A stretch of DNA of 64,000 nt. Source: Rheinheimera pacifica. Its GTDB lineage: Bacteria; Pseudomonadota; Gammaproteobacteria; Enterobacterales; Alteromonadaceae. Position numbers and translations under genes: made by a program. This document shows positions 1-8,837 of the stretch, one piece after another (the stretch's first letter is position 1; each line of letters begins with the position of its first letter). The stretch is from contig NZ_FNXF01000015.1 of assembly GCF_900108485.1 (NCBI RefSeq), positions 51,591 through 115,590 on the forward strand. Direction: 5' to 3'. The notes beneath the pieces are model-generated. The model had not been told where the DNA came from. It made no database searches and saw nothing but the letters and a program-made list of their open reading frames with translations.

Positions 1-2
1 GT

Positions 3-1019
3 GTGTCTATTGATGGCCCTGCGGTGATGCTGCGTAAAAAAGCCGGGCAGGCAGTGTCGTTGTCGGCCTATTACTATATAGATACCGTATCGGGTGCTTC
101 TATCGATGTAGTCGCCACGGCCTCGGCTTATAGCGAAACACGCCATGAAAAGCGTGTTGGCATTGATTATCTGGCAGGCAACAGCATTTTAAGCGCCAAC
201 TACGCCCAAAGCGACGAAGACGATTACAAGGCTAAATCGGTGTCTTTTGCCATAGCGCACGATACTTTTGGTGGCATGACCACCCTTAGCCTGGAGGCGG
301 GGCTTGGCGATGACGACGTGGGCCGCAACGGCGATGAAAGTTTTAGCGAAAGCGTAAAACGCTACAACTATAAACTGGGCTGGACCCAGGTGCTAAGCAG
401 CAGCTGGATCAGCGCCCTGAATGTGCAGGTTGATTTAGACGAGGGCTTTTTAAATAACCCTTATCGCAGTGTGCGTTACCGTGACAATACCGAGCCGCTG
501 GGCTACGGCTATCAAAGCGAAGTGTATCCCTCTACCCGTAATTCACTGGCAGTTTCAGTGGTAAACAAAGTGTATTTGCCTTATCGCGCCGCACTTAGCT
601 TTAACCTGCGCCATTATCAGGACAGCTGGGATATCCGCGCACTGGATGCCGAGCTGGAATATGTGCACCCCCTTAGCCAGCGCTGGACGCTGGATGCAAA
701 AATACGCTGGTACAGCCAAAGCCAGGCTGAGTTTTACCGTGACTTATTTGATTTTGCCAGCCAGCAAAACTTTATGGCGCGTGACAAAGAACTGAGCGAC
801 TTTACCAACTGGACCTTTGGCGTTGGAGCCAGTTACCGCCTGCCGGGCTGGGATTTCTGGCCGCAAGCCAAACCCGAGCTTAACCTGCAGTGGGATCATA
901 TCCGCTTTAGTTATAACAATTTTCGTGACGTAACCGCCGCCGACACCGACGTTGGCCTGGAACCCTTGTACCGGCTGGACGCCAATGTGCTACGGGCGTT
1001 TTTGAGTCTGTATTTTTAA
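3..1019 (+). CDS. DUF3570 outer-membrane beta-barrel protein (5' end outside window)
   Basis: The reading frame is open to the window edge and lacks a signal peptide, so the N-terminus lies outside. The visible 338 residues alternate polar and aromatic residues in strand-like stretches and end in LSLYF, a terminal Phe typical of barrels inserted by the BAM machinery. Conserved blocks such as SIDGPAVMLRKK, DEGFLNNPYRSVRYRD and MARDKELSDFT match what I recall of the DUF3570 family, whose function is unknown. In related bacteria DUF3570 genes often sit with DUF4266, a thioredoxin-like gene and apbE; an apbE gene lies at 15.9 kb here. The next gene starts 29 bp downstream, so it probably leads into the long operon that follows. 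Confidence 0.8.
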   Translation: MSIDGPAVMLRKKAGQAVSLSAYYYIDTVSGASIDVVATASAYSETRHEKRVGIDYLAGNSILSANYAQSDEDDYKAKSVSFAIAHDTFGGMTTLSLEAGLGDDDVGRNGDESFSESVKRYNYKLGWTQVLSSSWISALNVQVDLDEGFLNNPYRSVRYRDNTEPLGYGYQSEVYPSTRNSLAVSVVNKVYLPYRAALSFNLRHYQDSWDIRALDAELEYVHPLSQRWTLDAKIRWYSQSQAEFYRDLFDFASQQNFMARDKELSDFTNWTFGVGASYRLPGWDFWPQAKPELNLQWDHIRFSYNNFRDVTAADTDVGLEPLYRLDANVLRAFLSLYF

Positions 1020-1048
1020 CCGGGCTTACTTTTTAACAGGACAAAAGA

Positions 1049-1555
1049 ATGAGAGCGCTACTACTAAGTTGTTTGCTGTTGCTAAGCGCCCAGGCCGGTG
1101 CCAACACGCCGGTCAGTGATCAGTTGGAGCAACTGAAACAGCAGGTTATTCAGTTAAACCGCGAGCTGTTTTTGCTGGAGGAAGAATTGTTATTTCCACC
1201 GCAAACCCAGCTTGCTGTGTTTTTGTCGGTAGATAGCGGCCAGTTTTTCCAGCTCGACAGTGTTGAACTAATACTGAACGACAAACCGGTAGAGGGCCAT
1301 TTATATACCGCCCAGCAGTGGGATGCGCTAAAGCGTGGCGCTATCCAGCCGTTGTACAAAGGCAATGTTAAGGCCGGAGAGCATAACCTGACGGCAGTAT
1401 TTGTTGGTAAAGGGCCGGATAACCGCGACTACCGCCGCGCAGTAAGCTACCGCTTTAATAAAGCAGAAGATGCTGTATTGCTGGAGCTCCAGGTAAAAGA
1501 TCGCAGCAGTGATTACCAACCTGAATTTATTGTGCAGCCATGGTCAAACGACTGA
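1049..1555 (+). CDS. Secreted periplasmic protein of unknown function
   Basis: 168 residues starting at an ATG preceded by AGGACA. Residues 1-18 (MRALLLSCLLLLSAQAGA) form a clear Sec signal peptide. A short heptad-like stretch (about 23-48, DQLEQLKQQVIQLNREL) follows, then a beta-rich region with LNDKPVEGHLYTAQQWDALKRG and an LTAVFVGKG strand that looks immunoglobulin-like. I do not recognise a named family. It overlaps the next gene by 16 bp, which indicates translational coupling, so a periplasmic accessory role in the ExbBD/TPR machine is the natural inference. Confidence 0.75.
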   Translation: MRALLLSCLLLLSAQAGANTPVSDQLEQLKQQVIQLNRELFLLEEELLFPPQTQLAVFLSVDSGQFFQLDSVELILNDKPVEGHLYTAQQWDALKRGAIQPLYKGNVKAGEHNLTAVFVGKGPDNRDYRRAVSYRFNKAEDAVLLELQVKDRSSDYQPEFIVQPWSND

Positions 1556-3387
1556 TATTGCCCATAAGCCTGTTATTGCTATCGGTTTTTGTGATGGCAG
1601 AACCGGTATCGCTTAGCGAAAAACATTATCGCCAGGCGGCGTGGGCCTTTTATCAGCAACAACCTGCGACAGCGCTTGAAGCCTTGCAACTGGCCCCGCA
1701 GCACAATGGCCGTACCCGCCTGCTGGAAGCGGGTTTGTATTTGCAACTGGCTATGCCACAACATGCGGCTACTGCGCTGGAACAGGTGTTGGCGCAACCT
1801 GCAGATGATAATGCCGTACCCCAGGCATTGAAGAATATTGCCTTATTGCAGTTTGCCCGTTATCAGCTGGAACTGGGCAATAAAACTGCTGCCCGCCAGT
1901 ATCTGGAGCAGGTTAATATTACCGCCGATGGTGCCTGGCGTGGCCAGCAGCAACTGCTCAGCCAGCTTATTCATTGGCCGGATATCAGCGTGCCACCACA
2001 GCCGGATTTTGTCTCGCTGGCAGATCAGCCAGAAATGCCTTATGTCATCAGCAACCAGGCGCTGGTGCTGGCAAAACAACAGCCGCAGCAGGCGCTTAAC
2101 TGGCTGGCCAGGTTACAGCAGCAATTTGTCACGCCGGCCGAACAAGGCTTCTGGCAGCAGCTGTTTTCCGGGCGCTGGAGCTTACTTAACCGCCCGGATA
2201 GTTTTGTTTATCCACATGATGAAAAGCAGGCACTGGATGATTACCTGCAACTCACCCAGGCTCAGCTGCATATTCAGCTGCAGGATTACGCCGCTGCCGA
2301 TGCAATTCTGGCTAATTTTGGCCGCGACAGTGTGCTTAGCAGCAATGCACTGGAGCTATACAGCTATATTCTTACCGAGCAGCGGCATATTCCGGCTTTG
2401 CTGGCAGTATTGCAGCAACAGATCCGCCAGCAACCGTTTAGCAATACAGCCTGGCAAGCGGCAACCCGTATTGGCGAGCAGTTAGAGCGGGCATTGCAGC
2501 CCGATGATGCACTGGCCGCTTACAACTGGGCCGACAATTATTATCAGCAACAATACCAGCTGATTAATCAGCAGGCGAATCCGCTTCAGGTGCAGCAACT
2601 GTTGCAAGGTGCCAGCCAGTGGCAGCAATTACAGTTAACCAACGACAACAGCCTGTACCGGCTGCAGCAGGATATTACTGCTCTGCAACAGCAGCTTACG
2701 GCTGCGCCAGAGCGCCAGCAGCGGCTTAGCAGCCTGCAGCAAACTGCGGAATTTAAGTTAAACCAGCAACAACAATTACTTGGTAGCCAGTTGCCACAGC
2801 TTAGTGCACGGCGCCAGCAACTGCAGAGTGAGTTTGCGGCAATACAGCAGCAAATCAGCGCATTAACAGACAATAGCCTGCCGCAGGCTCTGACCCAGGG
2901 CAAGCTGCACCAGCAGGTAAGCCGGCTGCAGCGTGCTGAGCAACATTTACAGCAGTTACCGCCGGCACAGGCCGACACTTACAGCCGCCGTCTGACACGG
3001 CTGCGTGGTTTGTTGCAGTGGCAATATTATGAAGATAACGCCGCACAGCAATACCGGCTGAACCGGTTGCAGCAGCAAATCAGTACGGAGCTTACCGAGC
3101 TGGACAGCCGCCTGCAGGCACTGCGCCAGCAAGGCACACAAACTGACCGGCTGCGCCGGCAACAGCAACGCTTAACCGAATTAAGCGCGCAGCAGCAACA
3201 GCTGAACCTGGCGCTGTTAAGCCAGCAACAGCAATTACTGGCGCAGCTGAATCAGCGCTTACAACAGCACCGCCAGCAGGACATCGCGCGGTTGCAACAG
3301 TTGCAGCGGCACAATAAAGAATCACTGGCCCGGGTGATGGAACTGGTATTGCTAAAGCGTGCCGCTAACAGCGGAGGCCAGCCATGA
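1540..3387 (+). CDS. Periplasmic TPR protein with long Gln-rich coiled coil
   Basis: 615 residues. The signal peptide is residues 1-20 (ending VFVMA). Residues about 25-345 form helical TPR-like repeats (for example YRQAAWAFYQQQPATALEALQLA). From about 360 to the end the protein is an extremely Gln-rich, Leu/Arg-containing helix with QQQL heptads, which should form a long coiled coil that could span periplasm. The start overlaps the upstream gene and the stop forms an ATGA overlap with the next gene. Comparable large TPR proteins accompany Agl/Agm-type ExbBD clusters in myxobacteria; that comparison rests on general knowledge of those systems, not on alignment. Confidence 0.78.
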   Translation: MVKRLILPISLLLLSVFVMAEPVSLSEKHYRQAAWAFYQQQPATALEALQLAPQHNGRTRLLEAGLYLQLAMPQHAATALEQVLAQPADDNAVPQALKNIALLQFARYQLELGNKTAARQYLEQVNITADGAWRGQQQLLSQLIHWPDISVPPQPDFVSLADQPEMPYVISNQALVLAKQQPQQALNWLARLQQQFVTPAEQGFWQQLFSGRWSLLNRPDSFVYPHDEKQALDDYLQLTQAQLHIQLQDYAAADAILANFGRDSVLSSNALELYSYILTEQRHIPALLAVLQQQIRQQPFSNTAWQAATRIGEQLERALQPDDALAAYNWADNYYQQQYQLINQQANPLQVQQLLQGASQWQQLQLTNDNSLYRLQQDITALQQQLTAAPERQQRLSSLQQTAEFKLNQQQQLLGSQLPQLSARRQQLQSEFAAIQQQISALTDNSLPQALTQGKLHQQVSRLQRAEQHLQQLPPAQADTYSRRLTRLRGLLQWQYYEDNAAQQYRLNRLQQQISTELTELDSRLQALRQQGTQTDRLRRQQQRLTELSAQQQQLNLALLSQQQQLLAQLNQRLQQHRQQDIARLQQLQRHNKESLARVMELVLLKRAANSGGQP

Positions 3388-6254
3388 GCCTGTTACGCAT
3401 TAGTGTGCTGGCCGCAGCTTGCAGTTTACTGCTGCAAAGCTGTAGTTCAGTGCCCGAGCAAAACAAACGGCCGCGGCTGGCGGATTTACCGGCGTTTGAT
3501 CGCAGCATGCTGTCTGCTGATCTTAGCGTAAGCGAGCAACAACTGGATATGATATACCAGCAGATACTCAGCATGCAGCCCGCCGAACAAACGCGTAAGC
3601 GTATTTTGTATCGCTTATCGCAAATGCACACCAGCCAACTGGAACAATCCGAGCTGCCAACGGCACAGGAGCAAACTGCACTACGCGCTTTGGTACAGCG
3701 CTACGAACAACTGCTGCGTGATTATCCGCAAGAGCCAAACAACGAACTGATCCGTTATCAGCTGGCGCGCAGTTACGATTTGCTGGCCGAGCAAAATGCC
3801 TGCCTGCAGCAGCTGGATATTTTGCTGCGCGATTATCCGTCTTCTCCCTTTGCCAGCGAAGTGTGGTTTCGTAAAGCCGATATTCATTATAGCTTTGCTG
3901 ATTATGAGGCCGCCTTAGCCGCCTATTTAGCCGTGCTGAACGGCACTGACCCCACCTTACAGCAGCATGCCCGCTATATGGCCGGCTGGAGCTACTTTAA
4001 GTTACAGCAGTTTGAACAGGCCGATGAGCAGTTTTTACATCTGCTGGATGATACCTACACTGAATTACTGCTGACGGAAAACACCCAGCCACAGCAAAGC
4101 CTGCGCAGTGAAGTACTGCGCACCTTAAGCATTTCACTCAGTTACCAGCAACAGGGAGAAAGCCTGCAGGCACTATTACAACGGGTGCCTTATCGCAGTG
4201 GTGAGCGCTCTGTAGTGTATGTGGCCGAGCTGTATCAGACACTGGCACGTTTTTTAGCAGAAAAACAATTGCTGAGCGAAAGCCTGCACAGCTACCGGCT
4301 GTTTATTCAGCATTACCCGGCAACTATCACTGCAGCAGAGTTTCAGTTGTTGCTGATTGAGCATTATCTGGCGTCGGGTGAAGCTGATTTAGCCCTTGCG
4401 GCGCAGCAGGAATATATCAGCCTGTTTGGCCCGGGCTCAGCATTCTGGCAACAGGCCCGCAGCGCTGAGTTGGCGCAGGTGCAGCCATTATTGTTGCAGT
4501 ATCTGGATTACTTTGCCCGCGCCCATTATGCCGGCGCCACGGCATTAGAGGGCGATGACAGAACAACCGGCTTTGCCGCGGCCATACCGCTGTGGCAAAA
4601 CATGCTGACAGTACTGCAGCAAACGCCAAACAGCGCGCACCCGCAGGCGAATACCAGCTACTCTCAGGCGGATATTAGCTATCTGCTGGCAGAATCTTAT
4701 GCCGGTGCCGGCCAGTATGCTGCCGCGCTTGAGCTTTATACCTGGCTTGGCTATCAGGCGCCGTTAACCGATGCCAGCCTGTTTAGTGCTCAGGATGCCG
4801 CTTATAAAGCTTTACTGCTCAGCGAGCAGTTATCGTCTCAAAGTGACGCCGCAGCACTGGCTCTGTGGCAACAGCAAAGCCGGTTTGTGGCGCAGCACCG
4901 CCAGCACCCCGCAGCACAGCAGGTTGCACTGCAACAGCTGCAGCAGCGTTACCGTGAGCAGGATTATCAGGCTGTGCTGCTGTACAGCGCTGATGTGATT
5001 AACTGGGGCGATAATCGGCAAAGCTCAGCTATGAATAACTCAGCTACGCAAAACTCAGCAGCGCCAAGCCAGCGCGCATTAGTGCAGGAAGCGCAGTTTT
5101 TACAAAGCCAGAGCGAGCTGGCACTAAAGCAATATGCCGCTGCAGAGCAGAGTATTAACTCGCTATTGCAGCAAACCTTGCCAGCAGATCGCCGCGAACT
5201 GTTAAAGGCGCAACTAGCGTCCAGTATTTATCAGCAGGCGCAGCAAAAAGATGCTTCACTGCTGGCAGTGCAGGCACATTTACAGCGTTTGTTAAGCGCA
5301 TTGCCGCAGTCGGAATATCACGAAGCCGCGGCTTATCAGCAAATAGAATTACAGCTGGCGGCCAGGGATTATCCGGCAGCAATTACGCTGCTAAGTGCTT
5401 TTATTCAGCGTTATCCCGGTACCGAGCGTACAACGGCAGCCAAAGCGCTGCTGCTGGACAGTTACGAGCAAGCTGAGCAGTGGGATAAAGCTGCCGCGCA
5501 ACTAGTAATACTGAGCAGCGAAGGTGATGTGCAGCAACAGCGCGAAGCCTTGTATCTGGCGGCGCAGTATTATCAGCGTGCCAACCACAACGACAAAGCG
5601 CTTGAGGCCTGGCGCAGCTATGCCAACCGTTATCTGCAGCCGCATCTGTTGGCGCAGGAGGCGCGGTATCAGCTGGTGCAGTTGTATCAGCAGCAGAGGG
5701 ATCTGTCGCGGCAGAACTTCTGGCGGGAAAAAATCGCCAGCTTTGAGCAACAGTTTGCCAGCGAAGGAAACGAGCGCACCAGGCAGTTAGCCGCGCAGGC
5801 ACTGTTGCAACTGGGGCAGCACGAAAGCAATTTGTTTGCCGCAATCAGGCTTAGCCATCCGCTGCGGCAAAGCTTACAGCAAAAACGTCAGCATATGAGT
5901 GGTGCTATTAAGCACTATGAGCAAGCCATTAGCTATGGCGTTGCCTCAATGGTTAGTGAAGCCCAGTTCAGAGTAGCGGAGTTATATCAGCAAATGGCCA
6001 CGGCTTTGCTGCAGTCAGACCGGCCCAAAGGGTTGGACGAGCTGGCGCTGGAAGAATACGAGCTATTGCTGGAAGAGCAGGCGTTTCCGTTTGAAGAGCA
6101 AGCCATTGCTATTTACCAGCAAAATACCCGCCTGACTCAACAGCAGGTATGGGACAGTTGGGTGCAGCAAAGTTTTATCCGGTTGGCGCAGTTGCTGCCG
6201 GCCAAATTTAATAAAACCGAAGCCTATACCGGAGTAGCCGATGCCGCTGATTAA
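3384..6254 (+). CDS. Large TPR lipoprotein
   Basis: 956 residues with a lipoprotein signal: lipobox LQSC, lipidated Cys20 followed by Ser, which predicts outer-membrane sorting. The rest is a superhelix of TPR-like units across the whole length, for example YQLARSYDLLAEQNACLQQLDILLRDYPSSPFASEVWFRKADIHYSFADY split over residues about 115-170, and VSEAQFRVAELYQQMA near 870. The start is the ATG of an ATGA overlap with the previous stop, with GGAGG seven bases upstream. It overlaps the following gene by 14 bp. It is likely a scaffold holding outer-membrane or periplasmic partners of the ExbB/ExbD motor. Confidence 0.8.
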   Translation: MSLLRISVLAAACSLLLQSCSSVPEQNKRPRLADLPAFDRSMLSADLSVSEQQLDMIYQQILSMQPAEQTRKRILYRLSQMHTSQLEQSELPTAQEQTALRALVQRYEQLLRDYPQEPNNELIRYQLARSYDLLAEQNACLQQLDILLRDYPSSPFASEVWFRKADIHYSFADYEAALAAYLAVLNGTDPTLQQHARYMAGWSYFKLQQFEQADEQFLHLLDDTYTELLLTENTQPQQSLRSEVLRTLSISLSYQQQGESLQALLQRVPYRSGERSVVYVAELYQTLARFLAEKQLLSESLHSYRLFIQHYPATITAAEFQLLLIEHYLASGEADLALAAQQEYISLFGPGSAFWQQARSAELAQVQPLLLQYLDYFARAHYAGATALEGDDRTTGFAAAIPLWQNMLTVLQQTPNSAHPQANTSYSQADISYLLAESYAGAGQYAAALELYTWLGYQAPLTDASLFSAQDAAYKALLLSEQLSSQSDAAALALWQQQSRFVAQHRQHPAAQQVALQQLQQRYREQDYQAVLLYSADVINWGDNRQSSAMNNSATQNSAAPSQRALVQEAQFLQSQSELALKQYAAAEQSINSLLQQTLPADRRELLKAQLASSIYQQAQQKDASLLAVQAHLQRLLSALPQSEYHEAAAYQQIELQLAARDYPAAITLLSAFIQRYPGTERTTAAKALLLDSYEQAEQWDKAAAQLVILSSEGDVQQQREALYLAAQYYQRANHNDKALEAWRSYANRYLQPHLLAQEARYQLVQLYQQQRDLSRQNFWREKIASFEQQFASEGNERTRQLAAQALLQLGQHESNLFAAIRLSHPLRQSLQQKRQHMSGAIKHYEQAISYGVASMVSEAQFRVAELYQQMATALLQSDRPKGLDELALEEYELLLEEQAFPFEEQAIAIYQQNTRLTQQQVWDSWVQQSFIRLAQLLPAKFNKTEAYTGVADAAD

Positions 6255-6849
6255 GCCTGCTTTGGTTAAGTATTTTCTGGCAGCAGCCTTATGCAGCCTG
6301 GCCGCTTGCAGCCAGTTGCCGGTATCCAACGCACCTGCAGTGCCGGTGGTTGCTGCTGTGCAGCTCAATGCTTTGCAGCAGCAACAATTTACCGAAGGTA
6401 AAGCCTTGTTAATAGCAGGCCAGTACAGTGCGGCGCAAAACATCTTCAGTGCGCTGGCAACGCAGCAAAGCAGCTTTGCCGGTATCTGGTATAACCTGGC
6501 GTTAAGCCAGTGGCACAGTGGTGATGCTGCCAGCGCACAAAGCAGCCTGCAACAGGCGGTGCATGCCTCTGCCGCTCACAGTGCCAGCCATAATTTGCTA
6601 GGTATTTTGGCCCGCCAGCAAGGTAACTTTCGCCAGGCTGAGCGGCATTTTCAGCGGGCGTTACAGGCACAACCAGATTACGCCCTGGCGCATAAAAATC
6701 TGGCATTTTTATATGAGCTGTACCTCGGCCAGCCGCTAGCGGCGCATTACCACTACCAGCAATACTATGCCATGACGCAAGATGAGCAGGCGAAAGCCTG
6801 GCTGGCACTGCTGGAACAACAATTGGATCAGGAGGCAGCTAATGAATAG
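6241..6849 (+). CDS. Small TPR lipoprotein
   Basis: 202 residues; lipobox LAAC with Cys23. TPR motifs occupy residues about 45-175, including GIWYNLALSQWHSGDAASAQ and HNLLGILARQQGNFRQAERH, which carry the canonical Trp/Leu/Gly/Tyr/Ala/Ala positions. This is a PilF/NlpI-sized TPR lipoprotein, but the context is the ExbBD operon and not type IV pili. The start overlaps the end of the preceding gene by 14 bp, and the stop (TAG at 6847) lies inside the next gene. Confidence 0.8.
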   Translation: MPLIKPALVKYFLAAALCSLAACSQLPVSNAPAVPVVAAVQLNALQQQQFTEGKALLIAGQYSAAQNIFSALATQQSSFAGIWYNLALSQWHSGDAASAQSSLQQAVHASAAHSASHNLLGILARQQGNFRQAERHFQRALQAQPDYALAHKNLAFLYELYLGQPLAAHYHYQQYYAMTQDEQAKAWLALLEQQLDQEAANE

Positions 6850-7144
6850 GCTGATGTTAGTTGGCATAGTGTTAGTGGCCAGTTTTAGCCTGCTGGCGCA
6901 ACAGCGCACGCAGCAGGTACAGGTGGAAAGCACTATTAGTGGTAATCAGGAGCAACCGAAAACCATTTATGTGCTGCCGTGGCAAAGCCCGGTTAGCGTG
7001 ATCCGCATTCCCGGCGAGCCATTAACCCAGCAGGCACCGGCACTGTCGCCACTGGATCGGCAGCAATTTTTACGTTTTATCGCTGTACAGCAGGGCAACC
7101 AGGCTGGCGCGGCTACCCCAACAGTTAATCCACAAAAGCAATAA
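6842..7144 (+). CDS. Small secreted protein of the ExbBD/TPR operon
   Basis: 100 residues from the ATG at 6842, chosen because AGGAGG (6830-6835) sits at ideal distance and a signal peptide (MNRLMLVGIVLVASFSLLA) follows directly; a longer in-frame opening from 6782 has no such support. The mature part is about 80 residues, has no recognised domain and ends in a low-complexity tail. It contains the strand-like piece TIYVLPWQSP. It is located directly before exbB (13 bp gap). Confidence 0.7.
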   Translation: MNRLMLVGIVLVASFSLLAQQRTQQVQVESTISGNQEQPKTIYVLPWQSPVSVIRIPGEPLTQQAPALSPLDRQQFLRFIAVQQGNQAGAATPTVNPQKQ

Positions 7145-7157
7145 GAGGACATTTTTC

Positions 7158-7817
7158 ATGGAGTTGTTAAACGGCATGGTTCGGTTTTTACAGGAAGGCG
7201 GCGTGTTTATTTATCCTATCGCTTTTATCCTGGTGCTTGGCATCGTTATTGCCGTTGAACGCTGGTGGTTTTTACGCAGTGTGTATGGCGTAAACCAGCG
7301 CGCTATGGCGCAGGTACAAAGTGCAGTAGCACAGGCCGACATCAGCCGCATTGTACAACTGGCCGCCAGCAGTAGTGCTCCGATCCTGGCGATGCTGGCC
7401 AGTGGCGTACACCGGCTGCGCTCATCGTCCAAGCGTGAAGATATGGAGTACGCGATGGAAGAAGTGGTACTGGAATACAGTCTGCGTCTGCAAAAACGCA
7501 CACCTTTTCTGGCCACCCTGGCCAACGTAGCCACTTTGCTTGGCCTGCTGGGGACCATTATGGGTTTAATTGCCGCGTTTTCGGCGGTAGCCAATGCTGA
7601 TCCTTCAGAGAAAGCCAGCTTGTTGTCATCGAGTATTTCGGTAGCAATGAACACCACCGCCTTTGGCCTTATTACCGCCATTCCACTGGTGTTTGTCCAT
7701 GCCTTACTGCAGGGCAAAACAGCCAGCATTATCGATACCATGGAAATGTCCGGCATTAAGCTGATGAACAGTATTGCCAAACAAACTGATGGTGGCGCGG
7801 ATGATAAAAAGGCGTAA
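7158..7817 (+). CDS. exbB: MotA/TolQ/ExbB-family proton channel subunit
   Basis: 219 residues, the usual size for ExbB/TolQ. The first membrane helix is about residues 13-33 (IYPIAFILVLGIVIAVERWW). The conserved double-helix region holds TPFLATLANVATLLGLLGT, the family signature, and a third helix follows with AMNTTAFGLITAIP. Together with ExbD-type partners it forms the inner-membrane motor that uses the proton gradient to act on a periplasm-spanning protein. The start is ATG with GAGGA nearby. It overlaps the first exbD by 17 bp. The substrate is unknown; it is not next to a TonB-dependent receptor. Confidence 0.93.
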   Translation: MELLNGMVRFLQEGGVFIYPIAFILVLGIVIAVERWWFLRSVYGVNQRAMAQVQSAVAQADISRIVQLAASSSAPILAMLASGVHRLRSSSKREDMEYAMEEVVLEYSLRLQKRTPFLATLANVATLLGLLGTIMGLIAAFSAVANADPSEKASLLSSSISVAMNTTAFGLITAIPLVFVHALLQGKTASIIDTMEMSGIKLMNSIAKQTDGGADDKKA

Positions 7818-8319
7818 AGCACCCCTTGCCGATGCCGAGCTTGATATCACGTCCTTTATGAACCTGATGATCGTGCTGGTGCCGGTATTGCTGCTAAGCC
7901 TGGTGTTTGCGCAAATTCGCGTGCTGAATATTCAGCTGCCGCCATTAAGCGAACAGCAACTGCAGCAAGAGCAAGAACAGCCGCAGCAACTGGAACTGGA
8001 AATTCACGCCGACAGGCTGCGGCTGAATTATCCGGCCGGTGAACCGCTGCGGGTATTTGAACTGACAGAGCAAGGCAGGCTGGATTTTGCCGCGCTTAGC
8101 CTGTACCTGCAGGATTTAAAGCTAACTTTCTCGCAAAAACAGATAGAAAAACAAGATATTACCATTCTGGCACCCGACGATCTGGACTACCAGACGCTGG
8201 TAACGGCAATGGACACCGTGCGCTCGTTTAAAGCCGTGGTAGCTGCGCAGTTGGTTGATGCAGAGCTGTTTCCGCAAATATCACTGGGCGAGCTGCCCAA
8301 AGCGGAGGGCCGTGAATGA
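7801..8319 (+). CDS. exbD: ExbD-family protein 1, lacking the usual membrane Asp
   Basis: 172 residues from the ATG at 7801; an in-frame TTG at 7774 is an alternative but lies deep inside exbB. Layout is typical: basic N-terminus (MIKRRK), one membrane helix (about 18-40, SFMNLMIVLVPVLLLSLVF), then a periplasmic domain. In ExbD/TolR the helix begins with a motif like FIDVMLVL whose Asp carries protons. Here the aligned motif is FMNLMIVL, with Asn21 at that site; a nearby Asp15 precedes the helix. This suggests a structural, non-proton-carrying partner for the second ExbD encoded next. The stop overlaps that gene (ATGA). Confidence 0.85.
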   Translation: MIKRRKAPLADAELDITSFMNLMIVLVPVLLLSLVFAQIRVLNIQLPPLSEQQLQQEQEQPQQLELEIHADRLRLNYPAGEPLRVFELTEQGRLDFAALSLYLQDLKLTFSQKQIEKQDITILAPDDLDYQTLVTAMDTVRSFKAVVAAQLVDAELFPQISLGELPKAEGRE

Positions 8320-8837
8320 AAATGTCATTTCGCGCCAAACGCTTAGAGCGGCAGAACCAACGTTTGGCGCAGGCCGGTAAACTGAACCTGGTCGCGTTGA
8401 TGGATATTTTTACCATACTGGTGTTCTTTCTAATGGTGAATCAGTCTGAAGTTAAAGTGCTGCAAAGCAATAAAGATATCAACCTGCCGCGCTCAGTATC
8501 TGAGCAGTTACCCAGCGAAAAAGTGATGTTAACCATTACCGCTAACGGTGTACTGGTGCAGGGCAAACCGGTGTGGCAGGGCGACTGGCAACAAGACAGT
8601 AATAACTGGCTGCCCGAACTGTCGGAGGCGTTAACCACTGAGCTGGATTATCTGGCCAACCGGGCCGGGCCTTTAGCGCCAGAGCAACAGCAGGTGGGCC
8701 GGGCACTAACTATTTTAGGTGATGCCTCTGTGCCTTACGCGCTGCTGCGCCGGTTAATGGCTATTTGTGCTGCTACCGAATACCGCGATTTATCGTTGGC
8801 GGTAGAGGCAATGGCACCGGCCGTGGAGGCGCCATGA
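8316..8837 (+). CDS. exbD: ExbD-family protein 2, with the conserved membrane Asp
   Basis: 173 residues, ATG in an ATGA overlap with GGAGGG upstream. The basic cytoplasmic tail (about 1-22, SFRAKRLERQNQR) is followed by the helix LVALMDIFTILVFFLM, where Asp30 matches the proton-carrying Asp of ExbD/TolR. The periplasmic part includes VMLTITANGVLVQGKPVW, the usual ExbD beta-alpha pattern. It is paired with the Asn-containing paralogue just upstream, so the motor may contain an asymmetric ExbD pair. It overlaps the following gene by 4 bp. Confidence 0.9.
   Translation: MKMSFRAKRLERQNQRLAQAGKLNLVALMDIFTILVFFLMVNQSEVKVLQSNKDINLPRSVSEQLPSEKVMLTITANGVLVQGKPVWQGDWQQDSNNWLPELSEALTTELDYLANRAGPLAPEQQQVGRALTILGDASVPYALLRRLMAICAATEYRDLSLAVEAMAPAVEAP

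Noticed and set aside
1838..2485. A 215-codon + strand frame
   Set aside because: Out-of-frame reading inside the TPR protein gene, rich in Trp/Cys/Ser as shadows usually are.
7211..7822. A 203-codon minus-strand frame
   Set aside because: Exact antisense shadow of exbB.
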